From WHSW01 sp963851045 (GTDB lineage: Bacteria > Actinomycetota > Thermoleophilia > Solirubrobacterales > 70-9), in NCBI GenBank assembly GCA_963851045.1, contig CAWKNC010000001.1, forward strand, positions 806,001 through 870,000: 64,000 bases of DNA. Direction: 5' to 3'. How positions within the stretch are numbered: position 1 is the stretch's first letter; each line of letters opens with the position of its first letter. The notes beneath the pieces are model-generated. The model searched no databases. It saw only the letters and a program-made list of their open reading frames with translations, and was not told where the DNA came from. Positions 42,675 to 50,717 of this stretch are shown here, one piece after another. Both the position numbers and the translations under genes were made by a program.

Positions 42675-44201
42675 TCAGGACGGGGTTGCGCCGGGCAGCC
42701 GCTTGACGAGGCGCACGACGGTATCCCCGTTGCTGCCGCGCAGCTCGACGTCATCCATCAGCGCGGTCATGATCGCGATCCCACGCCCGCGATGGGTCGC
42801 GTCTACGTGGGGAGCGCCACTCGTCTTGCCGCCGCCCCAGACCTCGACCAGCATGTCGCCGTGGTCGCGCCCAAGCCGCAGGTGGACGCGACCGTCGGCG
42901 CTCGGTGCCCCATGCTCGATCGCATTTGTCAGGGCCTCCGTCGCGGCGCACTTCATGTCCCAGATCGCGGAGTCGCCGAAGCCGAGACTGCCAGCGGTCT
43001 GTTCGATCAGCCGTCGGGCCTCATCGAGGTCGATCGATTCAATCGGCATCGCAAGCTCTCTGCGCTGCGCTGCCCACGTCTGGGACTCGGCGCCCCTCAG
43101 CCACCGCTCGAGCTCCTCGGCGGGAAGCGGCTTGGCGAAGTGAAAGCCCTGACCGATGTCGCATCCGAGCTCCTGCAGGGTGATCAGCGTGTCTCGATCC
43201 TCAATTCCCTCGGCGACGACGGTGAGCTTGAGGTCGTGACCGAGGCGGATCACGCCACTGACGTAAGCCTCGCCTTCGGCAAGCATCGATGACACGAATG
43301 AGCGGTCGATCTTCACCTCCGTCACGGGGAACAGGCGCAGCCACAGCAGCGACGAATAGCCGGTACCGAAGTCGTCGATCGCGATCGGGAAACCGAGGTC
43401 CGCGAGGGCGTCGAGGACTGCCCGGGTCTGCTCGGGCTCGTCGAGGACCGCGGTCTCGGTGACCTCGAAGGTGATCACCTCGGCGGGCAGGTCGTACTCG
43501 GCCAGCGAGCGTTCGAGCTGTTCGACGATCGCGAAGTCACGCAGGTTGACCGCTGAGAGGTTGACGGCGACTCGAAGCTCGATGCCGGCGGCACGCCATG
43601 CGGCAGCCTGCTCGAAGGCGAGCTCAACGACGTGGTTTGTAAGCGGTCGAATGGCGCCGCTCGCCTCCGCGTCGCGCAGGAACTCGCCCGGCCCCAGTAG
43701 CGCGCTTCCGCGCCGCCATCGCAGTAGCGCCTCTACCGCCACCGGACGGCCGCTGATCATGTCGATCTGCGGCTGGTAGTGAAGCTCGAACTCGCCTCGA
43801 TCGATCCCGCGACGGATCGCCCTGACAAGATGGCGACGACTCCACCTGACCGGGTTGGGGTTGGGGATGCGGCGTGAGAATGCCAGCGCGGTGGCCCCCC
43901 ACAGCGCGATGGCGAGCACCCCGACGACCAACGGGGCCGTGCCGTCACTCTCCCGATCGAGGCTTTGCGACGGCGCGGCGTTGCCGGCGGCCTCTCGCTG
44001 CGCCTCGGCATAGCCGCGGTCCCATGACCAGCCGTAGATCAACACGCAGATGAGCCCAAAGGTGGCGACAGACGCGAGCCCCGCCACCATCACCGGCCCT
44101 CGCGAGGGTCCGGGCCTCGAGGGCATCGACCTGGGCGCAGGCCGCAGGGCAGACAGACGGCGCACGTTCGAGGGCCGCTCCGGACTCTTACCCGCGGTCA
44201 C
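42675..44201 (-). CDS. EAL phosphodiesterase fused to SpoIIAB/RsbW-like kinase domain
   Basis: A 508-residue fusion: two transmembrane helices (about 37-58 and 88-109), an EAL domain (about 125-370), and a C-terminal HATPase domain (about 390-505). EAL catalytic motifs are complete: VEALLRW, VNLSAVNLRD, FEVTETAV, IDDFGTGYSSL, VKIDRSFV, VAEGIED. The HATPase has the N-box ATEALTNAIEHG and the G2 box GRGIAIMTALMDDVEL, close to SpoIIAB, but the DxGxG box reads VWGGG without its Asp, so ATP binding may be altered. Joining c-di-GMP breakdown to an anti-sigma kinase domain would link both systems directly. A STAS antagonist gene lies 35 bp upstream on the same strand. Confidence 0.9.
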   Translation of the reverse strand: MTAGKSPERPSNVRRLSALRPAPRSMPSRPGPSRGPVMVAGLASVATFGLICVLIYGWSWDRGYAEAQREAAGNAAPSQSLDRESDGTAPLVVGVLAIALWGATALAFSRRIPNPNPVRWSRRHLVRAIRRGIDRGEFELHYQPQIDMISGRPVAVEALLRWRRGSALLGPGEFLRDAEASGAIRPLTNHVVELAFEQAAAWRAAGIELRVAVNLSAVNLRDFAIVEQLERSLAEYDLPAEVITFEVTETAVLDEPEQTRAVLDALADLGFPIAIDDFGTGYSSLLWLRLFPVTEVKIDRSFVSSMLAEGEAYVSGVIRLGHDLKLTVVAEGIEDRDTLITLQELGCDIGQGFHFAKPLPAEELERWLRGAESQTWAAQRRELAMPIESIDLDEARRLIEQTAGSLGFGDSAIWDMKCAATEALTNAIEHGAPSADGRVHLRLGRDHGDMLVEVWGGGKTSGAPHVDATHRGRGIAIMTALMDDVELRGSNGDTVVRLVKRLPGATPS

Positions 44202-44236
44202 ATACTCCGTATCGGCGGGTAGTCAGGCGCGCTTGA

Positions 44237-44590
44237 CTACGCCCGGTCTGCCCCGCCACGCGCCGCATCCACACTGGGGAAGAAATCAAAGGTCTGCTCC
44301 AGGCCGATCATCGTGAACAGCCGCCGCACCTCGGGACGGGCGCCGGCGATCACGAGGCGTCCGCCCTTGGCTCGCAGCCGTGTCTGCCAGTCCGACAGAA
44401 CCCCCATCGATCGCGAGTCGAGCATGCTCGCCTCGGCAAGGTCAATGACGAGGACCAGCGATGACTGGGTGCCGTCAACGGCCCTCTCGATGGTCTCGCC
44501 GAGACGCTCGGCCGCGGTCGCGTCGATGTCGCCGCCGACCTCCACCACGAAACCAGCCGGATCTTGGTTCGCTCGGATCGAATGCGCCAC
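44237..44590 (-). CDS. STAS domain anti-sigma factor antagonist
   Basis: A 117-residue STAS protein with VVEVGGDIDATAAERLGETIE and LVIDLAEASMLDSRSMGVLSDW; the Ser in LDSRSM is the likely phosphorylation site. GTG 44588-44590 is chosen over ATG 44644 because AAGGAG lies 5 bases before it and this leaves 81 bases for the divergent promoter. Co-directional with, and 35 bp upstream of, the EAL-kinase fusion, which is the natural kinase partner; the divergent gene encodes a matching phosphatase. Confidence 0.87.
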   Translation of the reverse strand: MAHSIRANQDPAGFVVEVGGDIDATAAERLGETIERAVDGTQSSLVLVIDLAEASMLDSRSMGVLSDWQTRLRAKGGRLVIAGARPEVRRLFTMIGLEQTFDFFPSVDAARGGADRA

Positions 44591-44671
44591 GAAGGCTCCT
44601 TGCTGCAGAAAGCCAGTCTGCAAGCCGCCGCTCGACTCAAGCATTCGCCCTGGCTTGACGAGAAAACTACC

Positions 44672-46342
44672 ATGCGACTCCGAGCCGCTCTGGTGGCCCT
44701 GATATCGGCATGCTGCCTCGCCCCTGCAGGGGTCGCTGCTGCGGGTGCCGACCCCCTCGCGGATGTCACCGGCGGCCTTTCAGATGCTGCGGTCAACGGC
44801 GACGCTCCGACTGTCCCACCGGTTGAACTGCCCGACACTGGGATCGGACCGGTCGACGATGTCGTCCACACGGTCAACGCCACCGTTGCGGAAGCGACCG
44901 ACACCGTAAACGACGTGACCGAACGACTCGGTGACGGGGATGTCGCGGAACCGGCGACCCCCCCGGAGACCCGCCCGGCGGATACCGGCGGGGATCCGAC
45001 CGGCCAGCCCGAGACCGCAGCTCCGACACAAACCACGCCCGGCGGCGCCAGCTCGTCAAGCCCGAACCCTGGTGCCAGTGACCCGGGCGCTCAGCCAGCT
45101 GCAGTGGCAAGTGGGGGTGGAGGCCCCATCGCGCTCCCGGTGACTGCGTTGGGCGCGGGGGACCCGACGCCGTCGGCCGCGCCATCCGAGGTTCCGGCTA
45201 CGACCCCGAGCCCGTTCGTCGCTGCCTTCGAGCGCCTGCCGATGTCTCTGTTCGCGCTGATCGCGGCGCTGGCGGCGATCGGCCTGCTGATGTCTGGCCG
45301 GTCGGCGACTCGCGCCCGCATCAACCGAGTGCTTCGTAAGCAGCGCGGCGAGCTCCAGGAGGATGTCGGCGTGCTGCAGTCCGCGCTGCTGCCCGCGATT
45401 CCATCGCGCATTGGCGAGACCGACCTCGCGGTCGCGTACGCGCCAGCGGAGGGCCCCGCCGCTGGGGGAGACTTTCACGATGTGCTGACGTTGCCAGAAG
45501 GGCGGATTGGAATCGTCGTCGGTGACGTCTGCGGCCACGGCCGCGAGGCGCTGGCGAACACCGCGCTGGTCCACTACACGGTTCGCGCCTACCTCGAGGC
45601 CGGGCTCGAGCCGCGCGAGTCGCTGCGTCTGGCGAACGGGGCGCTTTCAGGCAAGCTCGGCGAGACCTTCGTGGCGGTTGTCGCCGCCGTCTACGACCCC
45701 GCCTCGAGCACGCTCGACTACGCGACAGCCGGACATCCGACGCCGCTGATCGCCGGGCAACCCGATCGCGCGGTCGGAGCTCTGACGCCCCCGCCGATCG
45801 GCGTCGGTCTGCAGACCGGGCATCGCCAGACCCGGATCTCGCTACGCCCGGGAAGCCGCGTCTGGTTCTTCACCGATGGTTTGATCGAAGCGCGGGACGC
45901 CGATGGCGAGATGGTGAGCCGCGAGGGCCTCGCGGGAGTCCTCGGCAAGACCGACGGCGCGAAGCCGGACGAGATCATCGACATGCTTTCCGAGGAGGGT
46001 GGCGCGCGCGATGACATGACCGCGGTGATGCTTGCCCCCGCCGACGCGAACGGCACCGGCGTCACCGAGGAGGAGATCGACATCAACCGCGAGCTCGTCA
46101 AGGGAGATGCCCTGCCTCGCTTTCTCGCTGCGTGCGGGCTTGACCCGGCTGAGGTGGAGCGTGCCGTCGACGCTGCCGAACGACGGTTGCGGCTGGCCGG
46201 CGCGGCCCGGATGCGCGCTCGCAAGGGCGGACTTGGGCCGAGGTGGGAGGTGTTCGGCGCTTCGGAGTCGGCCGCGCCGGCGAAGGCGGGTCAAGACGGA
46301 TCAGATGCCACCACCGCAGAGCTCGCGGCGACTTCAAGCTGA
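44672..46342 (+). CDS. SpoIIE/RsbU-type PP2C phosphatase with extracytoplasmic domain
   Basis: A 556-residue protein: signal peptide or first helix (residues 5-24), a Pro/Thr-rich extracytoplasmic region of about 165 residues, a transmembrane helix (191-209), then a cytoplasmic SpoIIE phosphatase domain (about 235-440). Metal motifs are present: AAGGDFHDVL, VVGDVCGHGREA, FFTDGLIEARD and ARDDMTAVML. A further 110-residue C-terminal region follows. It would dephosphorylate STAS antagonists and so release a sigma factor. ATG 44672 gives the signal sequence; the upstream frame is antisense to the STAS gene. Divergent from the STAS-EAL/kinase pair. Confidence 0.9.
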   Translation: MRLRAALVALISACCLAPAGVAAAGADPLADVTGGLSDAAVNGDAPTVPPVELPDTGIGPVDDVVHTVNATVAEATDTVNDVTERLGDGDVAEPATPPETRPADTGGDPTGQPETAAPTQTTPGGASSSSPNPGASDPGAQPAAVASGGGGPIALPVTALGAGDPTPSAAPSEVPATTPSPFVAAFERLPMSLFALIAALAAIGLLMSGRSATRARINRVLRKQRGELQEDVGVLQSALLPAIPSRIGETDLAVAYAPAEGPAAGGDFHDVLTLPEGRIGIVVGDVCGHGREALANTALVHYTVRAYLEAGLEPRESLRLANGALSGKLGETFVAVVAAVYDPASSTLDYATAGHPTPLIAGQPDRAVGALTPPPIGVGLQTGHRQTRISLRPGSRVWFFTDGLIEARDADGEMVSREGLAGVLGKTDGAKPDEIIDMLSEEGGARDDMTAVMLAPADANGTGVTEEEIDINRELVKGDALPRFLAACGLDPAEVERAVDAAERRLRLAGAARMRARKGGLGPRWEVFGASESAAPAKAGQDGSDATTAELAATSS

Positions 46343-46371
46343 GCCTCACAGCGATACCGGAAAAAGCCGCG

Positions 46372-47454
46372 ATGACCAACTCAAACGAGAGCAGCACAAG
46401 CGATCAGGCTGCGCGAGAGCATCGACAGATGGCTCCCATCGCTGCGGCGATGTACGCAACGGCCGGAACGGTCGTCGGGCTCTCGCTGCTGCTCCCGCAC
46501 TCGCCCGAGATGAACCGAGGGGCGCTTCTCGCGGCGGCCCTCGTGGGCCCCCTCGCGGCGGTGGGCATCTGGCTACTGCGCAGTCACCTGGCGCCCTGGT
46601 TTTTCCACATCACAACTGCCGCCGGAACCGTTCTGGCGGGTCTCTGCATCTACTGGAGCGGTGACCCCTCCTCGTCCTACGCCTTCCTCTGGCTCTGGGT
46701 AGCGGTCTTCAGCGCCTACTTCTTCTCGCCGGTCGCGCTCGCAGCCCAACTTGGCTTTGCCGCGCTCGTATACGCCGTGGTGCTCGCCGAGCATCCGCAG
46801 CAGCACGCCGACCCGGCGGCGCACTGGGTGGTCGCAGGCGTCTGCATCACGCTCGCCAGCGCGATCATCTCCGCCCTGGTTCACTCCCGAAGGCACCTGG
46901 AGGAGGAGCGCGAGCAGCTGCTGGCGCACACGGTCGAGCTCGCGCGCACGGACCCCCTTACGGGCCTACTCAACCGCCGCGCATGGCGGGACCTGCTCGA
47001 TGCGGAGCTCGCTCGCGCCGCACGCCGCGACGGGGCTCAGGTGTGCGTTGCGATGCTCGATCTCGATCACTTCAAGCGCTTCAACGACGATCACGGCCAC
47101 GTCGCCGGCGATGCTTTTCTCCAGCAGCTGGCCACGGAGTGGCGGAAGGCTGTCCGACCGAGCGACACGGTTGCGCGCTATGGCGGCGAGGAATTCGCCC
47201 TGCTGCTGCCCGAATGCGATCTCGTTGCCGCGGTCGAGGTGATCGAACGCCTGCGCGAGTGCGTGCCGCTCGGCGAGCGGTGTTCGGCGGGCGTCGCATG
47301 CTGGGATGGCAGCGAGACACCGCTCGCGCTGATCACTCGTGCCGACGGCCTGCTGTATGAGGCGAAGGACGCCGGACGTGACCGGCTCGTCGTGGCGATC
47401 GACGAGATCGCACCACCCGCGCCCGCACCCGCGGCCGTCGGACTGCGCGGTTAG
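46372..47454 (+). CDS. Membrane GGDEF diguanylate cyclase
   Basis: A 360-residue protein with six transmembrane helices (about 20-165), a short coiled coil (RRHLEEEREQLLAHTVELAR), and a GGDEF domain (about 185-345) with DPLTGLLNRRAWRDLL, AMLDLDHFKRFNDDHGHVAG and RYGGEEFALLLPE. RxxD is present (RPSD, five residues before GGEEF). It begins 29 bases after the SpoIIE phosphatase gene on the same strand, so the two are probably co-transcribed. Its membrane domain is related to that of the GGDEF protein at 40495-41952. Confidence 0.92.
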   Translation: MTNSNESSTSDQAAREHRQMAPIAAAMYATAGTVVGLSLLLPHSPEMNRGALLAAALVGPLAAVGIWLLRSHLAPWFFHITTAAGTVLAGLCIYWSGDPSSSYAFLWLWVAVFSAYFFSPVALAAQLGFAALVYAVVLAEHPQQHADPAAHWVVAGVCITLASAIISALVHSRRHLEEEREQLLAHTVELARTDPLTGLLNRRAWRDLLDAELARAARRDGAQVCVAMLDLDHFKRFNDDHGHVAGDAFLQQLATEWRKAVRPSDTVARYGGEEFALLLPECDLVAAVEVIERLRECVPLGERCSAGVACWDGSETPLALITRADGLLYEAKDAGRDRLVVAIDEIAPPAPAPAAVGLRG

Positions 47455-48263
47455 CTCGCGTCAGGAGTCGCCGCAGGGCCAGCGGCGGAGCGGAGCTCGT
47501 CGCGCTCCCGCTCAAGCGCGAGCGCACGCTGCTCGGATTGCTCGAGCTCGGCGGTGAGGCGTTCGATCTCGGCGGTGGAATCATCGAGCGCTCTGAGGAT
47601 CTCCGAGCGCGCGACCTCGTCGATGGCGGCGTCGACGCGTTCGACGATGCGGTCGGCCAGGCCGCTCGACAACGGGACCGCCCGGCTCTCGCCGCCACCT
47701 TCGATCGGCTGTAGGCGCGTGGGCTCGGGGGCTGGCGCGGCGTCAACGCTGAGGCGCTCGGGCAGATCTTCGAGCCGGCTGGCAATCGCCGTTGCGCTTG
47801 CAACCACGGGCACCACCTCGAGCTTGTCCAAGCCGGCGAGATCTGCGATCGCGGGTGCATGGATTGGATCGGCCAGCGCGACGACCAGGCAGCGGCCGAT
47901 TACGGCGACCGGAAGCGCTCGGTATCGCTCGGCCGCCTCACGGCCGATGAGGGCGTCGCGATCGCGATCGCGATCGAAGATCGAGAGGTCGACGTGGTCG
48001 AGGCCCGCGTGTTCAGCGCGAGCTCGAGCCAGGTCCTCGTCGCTGAGCTCACCGCTCTCGACGAGGATGTCCTCCGGCGCGAGGCCGCGTCCACGGCTGT
48101 CGTGGATCGCCGTTTCAATCAGCTCGTCGCCGGCCAGGCCCATTTCGAGAATCGTGTCCGTCAGAAAGCCGGACCGTCGCTCGCGTCGCGTTGGAGGTGT
48201 GACGCCGGGCAGCTGATCGAACCCGGAGAGGGCTCGGCCCTCGGAGCCGACCGCCAGTCTCAT
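47451..48263 (-). CDS. T2SSE/MshE N-terminal-like domain protein with coiled coil
   Basis: A 270-residue protein without an ATPase domain. Residues 35-160 resemble the N-terminal domain of GspE/PilB/MshE, with two repeat-like motifs (FLTDTILEMGLAGDELIET and EDILVESGELSDEDLARARA) and PVAVIGRCLVVALADPIHAP. In MshE-type proteins this domain binds cyclic di-GMP; the consensus Arg/Leu pattern is only partly kept here. The C-terminus is a coiled coil (STAEIERLTAELEQSEQRAL). Its ATG overlaps the stop of the upstream GAF/GGDEF-like gene (ATGA), so the two are translated together. A c-di-GMP adaptor role is inference. Confidence 0.7.
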   Translation of the reverse strand: MRLAVGSEGRALSGFDQLPGVTPPTRRERRSGFLTDTILEMGLAGDELIETAIHDSRGRGLAPEDILVESGELSDEDLARARAEHAGLDHVDLSIFDRDRDRDALIGREAAERYRALPVAVIGRCLVVALADPIHAPAIADLAGLDKLEVVPVVASATAIASRLEDLPERLSVDAAPAPEPTRLQPIEGGGESRAVPLSSGLADRIVERVDAAIDEVARSEILRALDDSTAEIERLTAELEQSEQRALALERERDELRSAAGPAATPDAS

Positions 48264-49264
48264 GCGCCGTCGCCGCCGGCCGGGACCGGCTCAGCGCGCG
48301 ACGACTCCGTTTCACCCGCGGCGCCACGCAGGGCATGTTCGAGGCCCTGCTCAGGGGAGGGTGACTCCGCCAGGGAGGCGATGCCGTGCCGCGTTGAGAC
48401 GCTGACAGGACGGCCTCGGGTCACACGGCGAAGAGCATCGGCGAAGCGGCGAATGAGTGGATCGACGCTCGCTTCGTCGGGAGCGCCGACCAGTGCGACA
48501 GCAAGATCCAGCTCACCGATACGCCCGATGTGGTCGGTCGTACGAACGGCGCCCGCGAGGGCCTCAGCGGCGTCCTTGAGCGCCAGCATCGCCATCGGGG
48601 ATTCGTTAGCGGCATCCCCGGCGTGCACGCGAAACGCGGCGACCATCGTGTTGAAGGTCCCGCGGCGAGCCAGGCGCCACTCTCGATCCAGGAGCTCGAC
48701 GAAGCGGAAGCGGCCGGCCAGACCGGTGTCGGGGTCCATGCCGTCTCCGGCGCCGACGCGCTGGCGCAGCTCGCGAAGTTCGGTGCGGTTGCGGACACGC
48801 TCCCACTCGTAGGCGAGCATGCGCGCCGCGAGGCCGAGCATCACGACGTGCTCGGCGTTGTACTCGCCCTGCCGGCGCGAGAGCGCCGTGACCATTCCGG
48901 CGATCGCGCCATCGCTCATCTCAAGTGGCACGGCGATCCACTCGGCCACGCCGAGTGCCTCAAGGTGGGCCGGCTCGAGGTCCTCGTCGGCGTGGACGCC
49001 CTCCAAGACGATCGATTCCCCGCCGGCGCCGCCACCCTTCGCGCGCGCGGTCAGCGGTAGATGGATCCCGCGCTCGATTCCAACAACGGCGGCCCCACGA
49101 ACGTCCAGAACGCGCATGACGTCCTCGCCCGCCTCGATCTGGCCGAGCACGATCTCGCCGGGCAGCTCCGCAGCGAGAACGTCGAGCGCCGCATCGGTCG
49201 CCTCCGAAAAGCTTCGGAACCGGCGACTGATGAGCGGCAACAGTTTTTGAAGTGGCCGTTCCAC
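48260..49264 (-). CDS. GAF plus degenerate GGDEF protein with intact RxxD site
   Basis: A 334-residue protein: GAF-like domain (about 20-160) and a GGDEF-fold domain (about 175-305), starting DPDTGLAGRFRFVELL. The active site is lost (GELDL at 250-254 in place of GGEEF, and no DxDHFK motif), so it cannot be a cyclase. RTTD at 241-244 keeps the RxxD inhibitory site with the correct five-residue spacing, so it may bind cyclic di-GMP as a receptor. Start GTG 49262-49264. Coupled to the downstream MshE N-domain-like gene. Receptor function is inference from the pattern seen. Confidence 0.75.
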   Translation of the reverse strand: MERPLQKLLPLISRRFRSFSEATDAALDVLAAELPGEIVLGQIEAGEDVMRVLDVRGAAVVGIERGIHLPLTARAKGGGAGGESIVLEGVHADEDLEPAHLEALGVAEWIAVPLEMSDGAIAGMVTALSRRQGEYNAEHVVMLGLAARMLAYEWERVRNRTELRELRQRVGAGDGMDPDTGLAGRFRFVELLDREWRLARRGTFNTMVAAFRVHAGDAANESPMAMLALKDAAEALAGAVRTTDHIGRIGELDLAVALVGAPDEASVDPLIRRFADALRRVTRGRPVSVSTRHGIASLAESPSPEQGLEHALRGAAGETESSRAEPVPAGGDGA

Positions 49265-49320
49265 ACCCCCAACATCGGCGCATCAGCGCAAATGCATGAG
49301 CGCTGTGACGGGAGTCTTGC

Positions 49321-49764
49321 TTAACCCTCGACGAACGCCTTGAGCTTGCCCGGCATGCTCTCGACCAGCTGGCCGCGAAGCACCCCGACAAGCGGGCCGC
49401 GGATCACCATCCCGAGCATCCTTCCGAGGTCGACTTCCATCCAGTAGGTCGCCTTGGTGCGGTCGTCCCCGAGGTCCTCGAACTCCCAGCTTCCGCGCAC
49501 CGACTTCAGGTCGCCGCCGGTCTGTTCCCAGCTGATCTCAGTTGGATCGTCGTAGCCAAATCGCATTTCCGACTTCAGGGTGCGGACCCTGGCGTCGGTT
49601 TCGATCTCGACCAGGACCTGGTGTCCGTCGTCGCTGCGATCGAGCACCGTCACCGACTTGATCTCGGGCTGCCATCGCGGGGAGCCCTCAACGTCGGCCG
49701 CTACGGCGAAGACCTCCTCGATCGGCGCGTCGATCTCTGTGGTTGCACTGCCCTCGATTGCCAT
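49321..49764 (-). CDS. SRPBCC family protein (polyketide cyclase/COQ10-like)
   Basis: This 147-residue protein has the START-like pattern: TTEIDAPIEEVFAVAADVEG, SPRWQPEIKSVTVLDRS, SEMRFGYDDPTEISWEQTGG, and a long C-terminal helix VRGPLVGVL-type segment (seen as RGPLVGVLRGQLVESMPGKL). It resembles polyketide cyclase/dehydrase and COQ10-type lipid-binding proteins. The ligand is unknown. It is followed at 10 bp by the 5'-3' exonuclease gene on the other side of a shared leftward run. Confidence 0.82.
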   Translation of the reverse strand: MAIEGSATTEIDAPIEEVFAVAADVEGSPRWQPEIKSVTVLDRSDDGHQVLVEIETDARVRTLKSEMRFGYDDPTEISWEQTGGDLKSVRGSWEFEDLGDDRTKATYWMEVDLGRMLGMVIRGPLVGVLRGQLVESMPGKLKAFVEG

Positions 49765-49774
49765 TCGCTTCAGC

Positions 49775-50629
49775 CTAGCCCGATTTCTCGAGCCGGTCGG
49801 CGAGGCGGTTCATGCCGCGCTCGCGTGCGGCCGTAGCGGCCCCAGCGCGGTCGAGGGCTCGGTCCTTCGGCCGTTTGACCTTCGCGTCTTGAAGCGTTGC
49901 GATCTCTTTGAACGCGAGCAGTTCGTCGCGCGAGTCCATCAGCGTCGTTCGCAGCTTCGGGCGGGTCTCGCGGATCGCCGCCTCCAGGACACCCTCGAGC
50001 GAGCCGTGCTTTCGCAGGAGCTCGGCCGCGGTCTTCTCGCCGACGCCCTTGGCCCCGGGCAATCCGTCTGAGGGGTCGCCGCGCAGGGCGATGAAGTCCG
50101 GAACCAGTCGCGGGGGGACGCCATAGCGGCGCTCGACCTCACCAGGGTCGATTTCCTGCGATCCCTTGCCTGTGCTCACGTAGAGGACGGTGACGCTGTC
50201 GGAGGCACACTGGAACATGTCGCGGTCACCGGTCATCAGCAGGGTCGTGCCGCCCGCGTCGGACTCGAGCCTGGCGAACGTGCCGAGCAAGTCGTCGGCC
50301 TCGAGCGTGTCGTGGTCGGCCACCGTCCATCCAAACGCCTCGAAGTAGGGGCGCGCATCGGCCCACTGTGGTTTGAGCCCGTCGGGCATCTCCGGGCGGG
50401 CCGCGTGATACGGGGGATAGAGCTTTGTCCGATAGGCGGCCGCATCCGGGCCGAAGCACAGGACGACGGCACGAGGATCGCGTGCCTCCACCTCCTGAAG
50501 AATCAGATTCGACGCCCCGAGCAAAGCATTGACGGGGTTGCCGTCCGTGCCCTTGATGGAATCCGGGAGTGCGTAGAACGCTCGGTAGAGCATGGACGGG
50601 GTGTCGACCGCGAGCAGTGGGGTAGTCAC
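49775..50629 (-). CDS. 5'-3' exonuclease (FEN/Pol I N-terminal type)
   Basis: This 284-residue stand-alone flap nuclease matches the N-terminal domain of DNA polymerase I: LLAVDTPSMLYRAFYALP with the first metal Asp, LYPPYHAARPEMPDGLKPQW, the acidic cluster HDTLEADDLLGTFAR, LLMTGDRDMFQ, and the helix-hairpin-helix LRGDPSDGLPGAKGVGEKTA. It would remove RNA primers or 5' flaps. GTG 50627-50629 is used. Known as a separate gene in many actinobacteria in addition to polA. Confidence 0.92.
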   Translation of the reverse strand: MTTPLLAVDTPSMLYRAFYALPDSIKGTDGNPVNALLGASNLILQEVEARDPRAVVLCFGPDAAAYRTKLYPPYHAARPEMPDGLKPQWADARPYFEAFGWTVADHDTLEADDLLGTFARLESDAGGTTLLMTGDRDMFQCASDSVTVLYVSTGKGSQEIDPGEVERRYGVPPRLVPDFIALRGDPSDGLPGAKGVGEKTAAELLRKHGSLEGVLEAAIRETRPKLRTTLMDSRDELLAFKEIATLQDAKVKRPKDRALDRAGAATAARERGMNRLADRLEKSG

Positions 50630-50717
50630 AATCTCAAGCTATCGGGCACGGCGGGACCGCCGGTTTGAGAGTTGAACATGAGGGTTACCTAACACACCTG
50701 CCACGCACTGCCCTAGG

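Noticed and set aside
50615..50630. GGGTAGTC motif at the exonuclease start, like the arm at 35624
   Set aside because: Single unpaired copy made of the first codons of the gene; likely chance.
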